The notes under the pieces are model-generated. The model searched no databases. It saw only the letters and a program-made list of their open reading frames with translations, and was not told the DNA's origin. Source: Methanobacteriota archaeon (GTDB lineage Archaea; Iainarchaeota; Iainarchaeia; JAADDC01). Taken from it: DNA of 8,059 nt. Where the stretch lies: contig DQUH01000017.1 of the NCBI GenBank assembly GCA_015662385.1, positions 1-8,059 of the forward strand, written 5' to 3'. Positions 1 to 5,564 of this stretch are shown here, piece after piece (the first letter of the stretch is position 1; every line of letters begins with the position of its first letter). Position numbers and translations under genes: made by a program.

Positions 1-283
1 CTCGGCGGCGGTGCTCGTGGCAAGGGGAGACGTATTTATGGTGGAGGCGAAGGGGCAGGGGGGGACAGCCCGGACCGTTGCGCGCAGGGGCGAGAACGTG
101 TCCATAGAAGGTGGGCCGGAAGCAGTGTCCATGTACTCCCTCCCCTTCCTCCAGAACATTGTCAGGCCGGCGGACCCTGACAGCTTCGTCGAGCTCTCCT
201 TCGGCAGCGATACCCCCCTGAAAGTCTCGTATGCAGTAGGGGGCGTTAACCTTACATTCTACCTCGCCCATATGATACTATGA
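1..283 (+). CDS. pcn: PCNA sliding clamp, C-terminal part (5' end outside window)
   Basis: This is the last ~93 codons of the archaeal DNA polymerase sliding clamp, the ring-forming trimer that tethers polymerase, ligase and FEN1 to DNA. The reading frame is open from position 2, so the GTG at 11 is not a real start and the gene continues upstream. Visible family features are a VFMVEAKGQGGTART segment, then the domain-2 motif SMYSLPFLQNIV, then a LSFGSDTPLKVSYAVGG strand pair, and a C-terminal strand ending FYLAHMIL. PCNA normally ends near (Y/L)LAP+(I/V)E, where Ala-Pro forms part of the PIP-box docking site. Here the proline position is histidine (codon 269-271) and there is no acidic tail. 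The stop overlaps the priL start (ATGA), so the two genes are probably co-transcribed and coupled. Family identity is confident; the effect of the changed C-terminus is inference. Confidence 0.92.
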   Translation, partial: SAAVLVARGDVFMVEAKGQGGTARTVARRGENVSIEGGPEAVSMYSLPFLQNIVRPADPDSFVELSFGSDTPLKVSYAVGGVNLTFYLAHMIL

Positions 284-1143
284 GCTCCTTTTTTGCAGCC
301 CACCCTTTCCTTCCTTCTGCCCGTGCGAGGGCCGAGCGCCTCGGGATCCGGCTGGAGGACATCACGGACGAAGAGCTGGAAATAGCCTCGGCACGCTTGC
401 GCTCCATCCTTTCCGGCAGGCCGGACTACAGCATATTGGACGAGAGGACGGAGCTCCTGCACTACGTAATATTCCGGATATTCGTATCCTTTCTGGGGAG
501 CGAGTACTACTATGGGAAGCTGGGGCGGTTTTACGCTGAGAGGACACGCCGCAACTTCTCCCACGACATCTTCACGGAGCTGGGCATCGACCCCTACGCG
601 GTACCCCTCAGCGCTTACATGAAGTACCGGCACATCTACCCCGAAACGAAGATTTACCACGTTGAGCTGAAAAGAGGCGTTGTCTATCTGACGGACGCCC
701 TCCTCCCGCTCTTTGCAGGGTGCACCGCGTACACCCTCAGCGTTGCGGGGCTGCCCCTTGACGTTTCCGGTGTTCCTGAACGGTTTGCCGAGTACGCAAA
801 GCGCTCCGTTGCCGTCCGCAGGGCCCCCAGGTCTTCCAGGGGGTACGGCTACATAGAGGCGGTGCTTTCCGCATCTGGAATCCCCGACGGGAGGAAGAGG
901 ATCATTTTTTACTGGCTGGCGCCCTACCTCGTGACTGTTAAGGGGCTCAGCCCTGACGAGGCGATATCCACGATAAACGAATGGCTGTCCAGGCAGGGCG
1001 GGGGCAGGATCCAGCCCTCCTGGGTGAAGGACGAGGTCCTCCTGGCGAAACGCAAGGGCATACGGCCCTGGAGCTTGAAAAAGGTGAGGGAAAGGGACCC
1101 GGGCCTCGTGGACATCCTTAAAGGGATGGGGGTGTTGCGGTGA
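280..1143 (+). CDS. priL: DNA primase large (non-catalytic) subunit PriL, lacking Fe-S cysteines, with PriX-like C-terminus
   Basis: This is the regulatory subunit of the heterodimeric archaeal/eukaryotic-type primase, which binds PriS and helps initiate RNA/DNA primers. The 287-residue protein starts at the ATG overlapping the pcn stop and opens with a PriL-like HPFLPSARARAERLG segment. A helical region with ILDERTELLHYVIFRIFVSFL (about 52-72) and a small beta segment IYHVELKRGVVYLTDALLPL (125-144) follow, typical of the PriL N-terminal domain. The usual PriL C-terminal domain holds a 4Fe-4S cluster on four conserved cysteines. This protein has one cysteine in total (Cys148), so the cluster cannot be present. 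Instead residues ~188-285 carry YIEAVLSASGIPDGRKR, APYLVTVKGLSPDEA and EWL, then a basic KRKGIRPWSLKKV tail, resembling the PriX subunit of Sulfolobus. The length is short for PriL (about 300-400). Position beside pcn and priS supports the call. The PriX resemblance is from remembered family patterns, not an alignment. Confidence 0.88.
   Translation: MSSFFAAHPFLPSARARAERLGIRLEDITDEELEIASARLRSILSGRPDYSILDERTELLHYVIFRIFVSFLGSEYYYGKLGRFYAERTRRNFSHDIFTELGIDPYAVPLSAYMKYRHIYPETKIYHVELKRGVVYLTDALLPLFAGCTAYTLSVAGLPLDVSGVPERFAEYAKRSVAVRRAPRSSRGYGYIEAVLSASGIPDGRKRIIFYWLAPYLVTVKGLSPDEAISTINEWLSRQGGGRIQPSWVKDEVLLAKRKGIRPWSLKKVRERDPGLVDILKGMGVLR
841..1134 (+). other. PriX-like helical domain fused to PriL
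   Basis: Codons ~188-285 of priL. Visible signature: an aromatic-rich YGYIEAVL helix, an invariant-looking P-D-G-R-K-R turn (residues 202-207), a helix IIFYWLAPYLVTVKG, an S-P-D-E-A helix cap leading to INEWL, and a terminal W-V-K...AKRKG.RPWSLKKVRE segment. This ordering (DGR+R, then PYLVN/T-kg-ls-eEA, then W) is what I recall of PriX, described in Sulfolobus solfataricus as an essential primase subunit related to the PriL C-terminal domain but lacking the iron-sulfur centre. Here it would be covalently part of PriL. The motifs are directly visible; homology is inference. Confidence 0.7.
1128..1134 (+). promoter_or_regulatory. Ribosome binding site for priS
   Basis: GGGGGTG, one mismatch from the GGAGGTG complement of the 16S 3' end, ends 5 nt before the GTG at 1140. 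It supports the GTG start that overlaps the priL TGA (GTGA), inside the priL coding end. Confidence 0.6.
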
Positions 1144-2390
1144 GCGAGGCCGTTGCAAGGATTCTCAGGGACGCTTTCCGGCGGTACTACCAGTCGCACG
1201 CTGTCCCTGCTCCCCCCTCCGTGGAGAAAAGGGAGTTCGGGGTCGGTGATTACGGTAGGAAGATCGTCCGCAGGCACATCTCTTTCGTTTCCGAGAGGGA
1301 GTTCAGGAGGTACCTCCGGGAGCACGCCCCCCTCTACATATCGTATTCCATAGCCTACTTCAAGAAACCTGACGCCCAGCCCATGGAGGCGAAGGGCATC
1401 GAAGGGGCGGACATGATATTCGAGTTTGACGCGGACGAGCTGGGCCTTTTTTCCCCAAACGACCTGTGGCACTGTCCGAACTGCGGTTCCAGGGGCGTAG
1501 TCGGGGAGCTAAGGGGGTTCCGCGCCGGCGTCTGTCCAAACTGCGGGGATCCCGCAAAGATAATAATGTTCCCCGACCCCGGGCGTGAAGAACGGCTGAA
1601 AGAGGAGGTGGACACCCTCGTAAAGGACTTCCTGATGGGTGATTTTGGCATATCCAGGACCGAAATATCCCTTAACTTTTCCGGGAACCGGGGCTACCAC
1701 ATACACGTAAGGTCCCCCTCTCTCCGCGAGCTGGACAAGGAAGCCAGGCAGGAGATCGTGGACTACGTCACGGGCAGGGGAATAGACGTGCGCTACTTTT
1801 TTGACGTGTCAAGGGTGCCCCCTCGGGGCCCAAAACCAACGGACGGCGGGTGGAAGGGAAGGGTGGCCAGGAAGCTCGTGGAGATCCTGTCCGGGGCGAA
1901 GGATGCCTCGGAGCTTGTGCGCTTCGGCGTTAGCCCCGCCCTTGCGAGGCGCATAATGCGCGAGCGGGGGCACGTGGTGGAGCTGATAAAAAAGGGGGTG
2001 TGGCCGTTCATAGATACAAAAGCTGACGACGCCTTCGCATCCGTTTCGGCGCTGGTGCGGTCCATTTCCCCGTACATGGGCAAGGAAATCGATACGAACA
2101 CGTCGGTGGACATCCACAGGCTTATCAGAGTGCCGGATACGATCCACGGCGGTACGGGGCTGCTCGCCAAGCGGATACGGGATCTGTGGTCCTTTGATCC
2201 GTACAGGGACGCGGTGGCGCTGCCCGAACGGCCTTACCTGAACCTGCACGTTGAATACATACCGGAGTTCGAGTTTGCGGGCGAGGTCTGGGGGCCCCTT
2301 GAGGATAAAAATGTGGAGCTGCCACTACATGTTAGCGTGTACCTGCTGAGCAAGGGTGTTGCCAGTTGGAGGTTGACTACACAAGGCTAA
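1140..2390 (+). CDS. priS: DNA primase catalytic (small) subunit PriS
   Basis: This is the polymerase subunit of archaeal/eukaryotic-type primase, which makes primers on the replication fork and acts with PriL. The 416-residue protein starts with GTG overlapping the priL stop, with a good ribosome binding site. Visible motifs are the metal-binding catalytic pair in FEFDADEL (Asp97, Asp99), the nucleotide-binding motif SGNRGYHIHV (181-190), and the motif DIHRLIRVPDTIHGGTGL (from 324) that supplies the third catalytic Asp and the basic residues of the AEP fold. A knuckle between the first two motifs has paired cysteines, Cys112/Cys115 and Cys132/Cys135 (CPNCG twice), the structural zinc site of archaeal PriS. 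All key residues seem present, so it should be active. The last codons overlap the next gene by 25 nt, which suggests coupling. Confidence 0.96.
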   Translation: MSEAVARILRDAFRRYYQSHAVPAPPSVEKREFGVGDYGRKIVRRHISFVSEREFRRYLREHAPLYISYSIAYFKKPDAQPMEAKGIEGADMIFEFDADELGLFSPNDLWHCPNCGSRGVVGELRGFRAGVCPNCGDPAKIIMFPDPGREERLKEEVDTLVKDFLMGDFGISRTEISLNFSGNRGYHIHVRSPSLRELDKEARQEIVDYVTGRGIDVRYFFDVSRVPPRGPKPTDGGWKGRVARKLVEILSGAKDASELVRFGVSPALARRIMRERGHVVELIKKGVWPFIDTKADDAFASVSALVRSISPYMGKEIDTNTSVDIHRLIRVPDTIHGGTGLLAKRIRDLWSFDPYRDAVALPERPYLNLHVEYIPEFEFAGEVWGPLEDKNVELPLHVSVYLLSKGVASWRLTTQG

Positions 2391-2959
2391 GGAATATCTA
2401 CAGGCTTGAAAAACAGTCGCAGCAGATGTTGACCAAACTCGAACCTGATTTCTACAGGCTTCTGGGGGAGTACCTACGAAAGGAGAAAGAAAAGGTGGCA
2501 AAGGCAAGGGAAGAGCAGGACATAGAACGCCTGGTGTACTTTGCAAACCTCGTGAGGCTCGTGGACGACTTTATATCCATCCGCCAGCGCAAGATCGTGC
2601 AGCTAGCCCTCACAAGCGTTTTTGAAGAGTCCTGGGAGCCGGAAAACATGGTGGGCTGGGAGAAAGACCTTTACGCTGAGATAGTTGAAACCGTGCGCAG
2701 GTACAGGGAGGAAGCCCTCGCAGCTGTCGGCCTGAGGGAAGGGGAGAGAGCAGAAGTGAAGGAAGAGAAGGCTTTAAAGTACATCCGTGTTAAGATCTTA
2801 CAGGAGATTCCCGAGTTCGTCGGGACGGATTACAAGACTTACGGCCCGTACTCCGGGGGGGAAGTGGTGGAGCTGCCCCCTGAAATCGCCGAAATACTCC
2901 TTGCGCGGAACCTTGCAGAGGTGGTGGAGGATGAGAAGGATACCCATGCCCAGGTCTAA
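2366..2959 (+). CDS. GINS complex subunit, Gins51 (Gins15) type
   Basis: This is a subunit of the archaeal GINS complex, which joins MCM and the Cdc45/GAN homologue in the replicative helicase. At 197 residues it has the usual length. The N-terminal alpha-helical A domain comes first ([27 protein letters not shown] at ~28-38, then [17 protein letters not shown] at ~66-82, a hallmark helix). The small beta B domain is C-terminal ([45 protein letters not shown], ~139-187). A-then-B order identifies the Gins51 rather than Gins23 paralogue. The start is TTG at 2366; no ATG or GTG lies close upstream in frame, and an AAGGGTG-like ribosome binding site sits at ~2352-2358. The charged linker between domains (~124-137) is glutamate-rich. 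It overlaps priS by 25 nt and rps27e by 14 nt. No Gins23 gene is in the window. Confidence 0.92.
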   Translation: MEVDYTRLRNIYRLEKQSQQMLTKLEPDFYRLLGEYLRKEKEKVAKAREEQDIERLVYFANLVRLVDDFISIRQRKIVQLALTSVFEESWEPENMVGWEKDLYAEIVETVRRYREEALAAVGLREGERAEVKEEKALKYIRVKILQEIPEFVGTDYKTYGPYSGGEVVELPPEIAEILLARNLAEVVEDEKDTHAQV

Positions 2960-3116
2960 GTTCATAGTCGTTAAGTGCCCGAAGTGCGGTAACGAACAGA
3001 TAGTGTTCAACAAGGCAGCCACAGAGGTAAAATGCCTGACCTGTGGCGAGGTTGTTGCGCAGCCCACCGGCGGCAAAGCAAGAATACTCGGGAAAGTGGT
3101 GGAGACGTTAACATGA
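2946..3116 (+). CDS. rps27e: Small-subunit ribosomal protein eS27 (S27e)
   Basis: This is a zinc-binding ribosomal protein of the 30S subunit found in archaea and eukaryotes. The complete 56-residue protein matches the family end to end: [20 protein letters not shown], then [20 protein letters not shown] and a short [10 protein letters not shown] tail. The zinc ribbon is Cys11-X2-Cys14 and Cys30-X2-Cys33. The ATG at 2946 has a GAAGGA ribosome binding site 5 nt upstream and lies inside the 3' end of the GINS gene. In-frame codons run open further upstream but show no S27e-like residues. Its stop overlaps the aIF2-alpha start (ATGA). In many archaea rpl44e sits immediately before this gene; it is absent here. 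Confidence 0.96.
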   Translation: MPRSKFIVVKCPKCGNEQIVFNKAATEVKCLTCGEVVAQPTGGKARILGKVVETLT

Positions 3117-3904
3117 GCGCGGAAACAGGCCCAAATACTGGTGAGTACGTAATCGTTGTCATAAAAGACATCGTCCCCTACGGCACGTTTGTTGAGCTTC
3201 CAGAGTACCCCGGGTACAGGGGTTTCATCCACATCTCCGAGATCTCCACTTCTTGGGTAAAGAACATACGCCACCACGTCAAGGAAGGACAGATGCGCGT
3301 CGCCAAGGTGCTCAACGTTTCCCACCAGCGGAAAATGTGTGACCTTTCTCTCAAGCGCGTTTCAGGCGCGATAGAGAAGAGAAAACTGGAAGAACTCCGC
3401 AGGAAGAAGCGTGGCAGGGGTTTGCTCCGCGCAGCTGCAAAGATGGCTGCCCGCCCCGAGTCTGAGATCCCGGAAATCGAGAAAAAGCTGGCAGACGCGT
3501 TCGGAGACGTCCTCACGGCGTTCGAGGAAGTTGTATTTACGGGCAAGCATGTGCTCGACGGCGTGGACATCTCCGAGGACTGGAAGGCTGCAATAATTGC
3601 AATCGCCCAGAAGAGCATAGAGATCCCCCGAAAGACTGTCAGGGCGGACGTTGAGATCCGCGTTCCCGGGCCCTTCGGGGCAAGGGTAATAAGGGAGGCG
3701 CTGCTGCGCGCGGAGAAAAAGATAAAGTCCAAGGAACACTCCGAGGCGAAGATATACTACGTGGGTGCCCCCACCTACGCCATCGAGGTTACTACTCCCG
3801 ACTACAAGAGCGCCGAGAAGCTCCTTGCCGCTGTTTGCGAGGATATCGTGAAGTTTGTTGAGGATAAAGGCGGTTCCGCCCGGTGGGAGCGTGTTGACGC
3901 ATGA
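3113..3904 (+). CDS. eif2a: Translation initiation factor aIF2, alpha subunit
   Basis: This is one of three subunits of the archaeal/eukaryotic factor that delivers initiator Met-tRNA to the small ribosomal subunit. The 263-residue length is typical. Three domains are recognisable: an N-terminal S1/OB fold (about 10-85: [49 protein letters not shown]), a central helical domain (~86-175), and a C-terminal alpha/beta domain (~176-263) that contacts the gamma subunit in this family. In the S1 loop, SEIS (42-45) aligns with the eukaryotic SELS containing phospho-regulated Ser51, so Ser45 is the equivalent. The ATG at 3113 overlaps the rps27e stop and follows a GGTGGAG ribosome binding site at 3098-3104. 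The frame is open further upstream but that extension lies over rps27e and is not family-like. The stop overlaps nop10. The beta and gamma subunits are not in the window. Confidence 0.96.
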   Translation: MSAETGPNTGEYVIVVIKDIVPYGTFVELPEYPGYRGFIHISEISTSWVKNIRHHVKEGQMRVAKVLNVSHQRKMCDLSLKRVSGAIEKRKLEELRRKKRGRGLLRAAAKMAARPESEIPEIEKKLADAFGDVLTAFEEVVFTGKHVLDGVDISEDWKAAIIAIAQKSIEIPRKTVRADVEIRVPGPFGARVIREALLRAEKKIKSKEHSEAKIYYVGAPTYAIEVTTPDYKSAEKLLAAVCEDIVKFVEDKGGSARWERVDA

Positions 3905-4068
3905 AGCTCCGCCTCCGCAAGTGTCCAAAATGCGGGAGGTACACGCTCCGCGCAGTCTGCCCTTCCTGCGGTTCTGAGACGCGGTCTGCCCATCCCCCCC
4001 GTTTTTCCCCCGAGGACAAGTGGGGAGAGTACCGCCGGAAGGCGAAGCTGCACTGGAACCTTATTTAA
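3901..4068 (+). CDS. nop10: H/ACA ribonucleoprotein protein Nop10
   Basis: This small zinc-ribbon protein bridges Cbf5 and L7Ae in the H/ACA guide-RNA machine that makes pseudouridines in rRNA. The 55-residue product is complete. It starts [17 protein letters not shown] and has Cys8/Cys11 and Cys20/Cys23 as zinc ligands, the archaeal Nop10 pattern. The conserved HPPRFSPEDKWGEYRRKAK stretch that docks on Cbf5 follows. Its ATG overlaps the aIF2-alpha stop by 4 nt, and a GGTGGGAG purine run at 3882-3889 may serve as ribosome binding site. Gene order aIF2-alpha, nop10, PAC2 is a conserved archaeal arrangement, which supports the call. It is the last gene of the tightly overlapping unit. Confidence 0.96.
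   Translation: MKLRLRKCPKCGRYTLRAVCPSCGSETRSAHPPRFSPEDKWGEYRRKAKLHWNLI
4061..4068 (+). promoter_or_regulatory. Possible TATA box for the PAC2 gene
   Basis: TTATTTAA spans the last codons of nop10 and is centred about 26 nt before the PAC2 ATG at 4091. This is the distance expected between an archaeal TATA box and the transcription start, so transcription could begin at or next to the ATG. A weak AAGGT (4080-4084) could instead be a ribosome binding site for read-through mRNA, so leaderless use is uncertain. Confidence 0.45.
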
Positions 4069-4090
4069 ACAACGGGTACAAGGTATTTTT

Positions 4091-4840
4091 ATGCGCGTGG
4101 TGGTGCACGAACGTTCCCTGAGCGCTAAATACTTACTCACCGGGCTCCCAGGGATCGGCCGTGTGGGCCACGTCGCCGCGGCGTACCTGCTGAACAAGAT
4201 GGAGAACACCCTCGTCGCGGATATCTACTCGGAATACTTCCCCCAGCAGGTGGTGATTGAAAAAGGGGGCGTCCTCCGGCTGGTCCGGAACCAGCTGTAC
4301 TACGTGAAGGCGGAGGAACCGTTTTTTGTCCTGACCGGCGACTCTCAACCCGTGGGGACCTCCCCTGCGGAGTTTTACAGCTATACCCAGCGCATACTTG
4401 AGCTGGTAAAGGGTTTCGGCGTGGAAGAGCTGTACACCCTTGCGGGGATTGACCGGGGCGTCAGGAGGCTGGCGTCCAGACCGGGCGTCGTGGTGGCCGG
4501 GACGGACGAGGAGATCGTCCGCCGTTTCCGGGAGCTGGGCGCAAAGGTGGATGACGGGGGCGCGATAACCGGTGCTGCAGGCCTCTTGCTGGGGATGGGA
4601 GCACTCGACGGCTTCCGGGGCGCGTGCCTCATGGGGGAGACTTCCGCACAGCTCACCGTGCACGGCGACCCCGGTGCAGCCCTCGCCGTTACCGAGATGG
4701 TTTCCAAGCATCTTGGGTTTAGCATCGACCTCTCAGAGCTCGAAAAAGCCGCCGAGGGTTTCGAGGGGCTGCTGAAAAAGATGCTCTCGCCCCCGAAGGA
4801 GGAGCCGAAACCCCCCGAGCCCACCGACTACATCCGTTGA
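4091..4840 (+). CDS. PAC2-family protein (proteasome assembly chaperone 2-like)
   Basis: This is a member of the archaeal PAC2 family, related to eukaryotic proteasome assembly chaperone PAC2 and to archaeal PbaA/PbaB. The precise role in this organism is not shown by the sequence. The 249-residue protein has the family motifs in order: LTGLPGIGRVGHVAA (16-30), the ADIYSEYFPQQVV strand-turn (43-55), LTGDSQP (81-87), TLAGID (116-121), GAITGAAGLLLGMG (157-170), and CLMGETSAQL (179-188) followed by HGDPGAALAV. Residues ~233-249 form a proline- and acid-rich tail, SPPKEEPKPPEPTDYIR. The Y-I-R end resembles other archaeal family members but is not a strict HbYX proteasome-docking motif, since Tyr is third from the end. 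It follows nop10 by 22 nt, and a TATA-like box suggests its own promoter. AroD begins 22 nt after it. Confidence 0.9.
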   Translation: MRVVVHERSLSAKYLLTGLPGIGRVGHVAAAYLLNKMENTLVADIYSEYFPQQVVIEKGGVLRLVRNQLYYVKAEEPFFVLTGDSQPVGTSPAEFYSYTQRILELVKGFGVEELYTLAGIDRGVRRLASRPGVVVAGTDEEIVRRFRELGAKVDDGGAITGAAGLLLGMGALDGFRGACLMGETSAQLTVHGDPGAALAVTEMVSKHLGFSIDLSELEKAAEGFEGLLKKMLSPPKEEPKPPEPTDYIR

Positions 4841-4849
4841 AGCAGTGGC

Positions 4850-4855
4850 GGGGTG
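4850..4855 (+). promoter_or_regulatory. Ribosome binding site that selects the aroD start
   Basis: GGGGTG lies 7 nt before the ATG at 4863. The alternative in-frame GTG at 4845 has no purine-rich site ahead of it, so the ATG is preferred. Confidence 0.5.
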
Positions 4856-4862
4856 CCGGCGG

Positions 4863-5522
4863 ATGATATGCGTCCCCATAGTGGAAAGCAACATAGAAGA
4901 CGCTGTTGCTGCTGCGGAGGAAGCCCTGAAGCTTGCAGACCTCGTTGAGTTCAGGGCAGACTACTTTACAAGCTTGGAGCGGGAAGACGTTGTGAGAATG
5001 GCTGAGTACCCCGCCATCATCACCATACGGGCCCCGTGGGAAGGGGGGCGGTACAGTGGTAATCCACGGGAGAGGATTCGCCTGTACGAGCTGGCGATCG
5101 AACACAACGCAGCCTACATAGACGTGGAGCTAAAGGAAAAGATGAACAGGCACCTCGTCAGTTTCAGGGACTCCGTCGGCTCTAAAACCAAAATAATCAT
5201 TTCTTACCACGACTTCTCTAAAACGCCCGGATATCCGGAGCTTTCAAGCATAGTGGAAGGGGAGCTCCGGATCGGAGATGTGGGAAAATTTGCCACGATG
5301 GTCAACACCAAGGAGGACATCCTTACCGTGCTGAGGGTCACCCTGGACTTCAGCGGGAGGGTGATAGGTGTGGGGATGGGCGAAAAGGGTAAAATAACAA
5401 GGGTGCTGGCGCCGTACTTTGGTAGCGTGCTCACGTATTCATCCATGAACGGCAAAACGTCCGCCCCTGGCCAGATGGACGTGCTCACCCTGAAGCGTTG
5501 CAGGGAAGTTTTGGGTCTATAA
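4863..5522 (+). CDS. aroD: 3-dehydroquinate dehydratase, type I
   Basis: This enzyme catalyses step 3 of the shikimate pathway, converting 3-dehydroquinate to 3-dehydroshikimate through a Schiff base on an active-site lysine, for aromatic amino acid synthesis. The 219-residue TIM-barrel length fits archaeal family members. Visible residues, numbered from ATG 4863: strand-1 MICVPIV, E29/R31/D33 in VEFRADYF, catalytic His116 in ISYHDF, Schiff-base Lys142 in GDVGKFATMV, Arg180 in GMGEKGKITR, and the substrate-loop SVLTYSSM...APGQ with Gln204. All catalytic positions are present, so it should be active. A GTG at 4845 would add six residues (MAGCRR), but the ATG starts exactly at the conserved first strand. 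It lies 22 nt after the PAC2 gene and is probably co-transcribed. No other shikimate gene is in the window. Confidence 0.95.
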   Translation: MICVPIVESNIEDAVAAAEEALKLADLVEFRADYFTSLEREDVVRMAEYPAIITIRAPWEGGRYSGNPRERIRLYELAIEHNAAYIDVELKEKMNRHLVSFRDSVGSKTKIIISYHDFSKTPGYPELSSIVEGELRIGDVGKFATMVNTKEDILTVLRVTLDFSGRVIGVGMGEKGKITRVLAPYFGSVLTYSSMNGKTSAPGQMDVLTLKRCREVLGL

Positions 5523-5536
5523 CCACTGCGCAATGA

Positions 5537-5544
5537 TATATAAA
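5537..5544 (+). promoter_or_regulatory. TATA box for the large terminal gene
   Basis: TATATAAA in an A/T-rich patch (gatatataaac) between aroD and the next gene, contrasting with the GC-rich surroundings. Its centre is about 25 nt before the ATG at 5565, so the start of transcription should fall on or beside the start codon. The G-run at 5546-5551 lies 13 nt from the ATG, too far for a normal ribosome binding site, which also points to a leaderless message. Confidence 0.7.
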
Positions 5545-5564
5545 CGGGGGGCTTACTTGTATTA

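Noticed and set aside
289..294. T6 run as an archaeal terminator after pcn
   Set aside because: It lies within the first codons of priL, which overlaps pcn; a similar T run also occurs mid-gene in priS near 1797-1802, so it is coding sequence.
259..1158. Open reading frame of 299 codons on the minus strand
   Set aside because: It lies wholly across priL, has no recognisable domain and arises from GC-rich codon bias; the plus-strand gene has clear family motifs and coupled junctions.
1440..1560. Paired CPNCG motifs in PriS as a separate zinc-finger protein
   Set aside because: They are in frame within PriS at the position of its known structural zinc site, between the catalytic motifs.
3032..3112. 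Upstream extension of aIF2-alpha
   Set aside because: The added residues overlap rps27e in another frame and do not resemble the family; the ATG at 3113 has a ribosome binding site and the normal N-terminus.
3178..3928. Two long minus-strand frames opposite aIF2-alpha
   Set aside because: Both are antisense shadows of a strongly recognised gene and show serine/arginine-rich low-complexity translation without domains.
4133..4824. Minus-strand frames of 192 and 147 codons opposite the PAC2 gene
   Set aside because: They are mirror frames of a conserved family gene with no start context or motif of their own.
4845..4862. GTG start for AroD at 4845
   Set aside because: It lacks a ribosome binding site and adds MAGCRR ahead of the conserved first strand; ATG 4863 fits better, though the GTG cannot be excluded.
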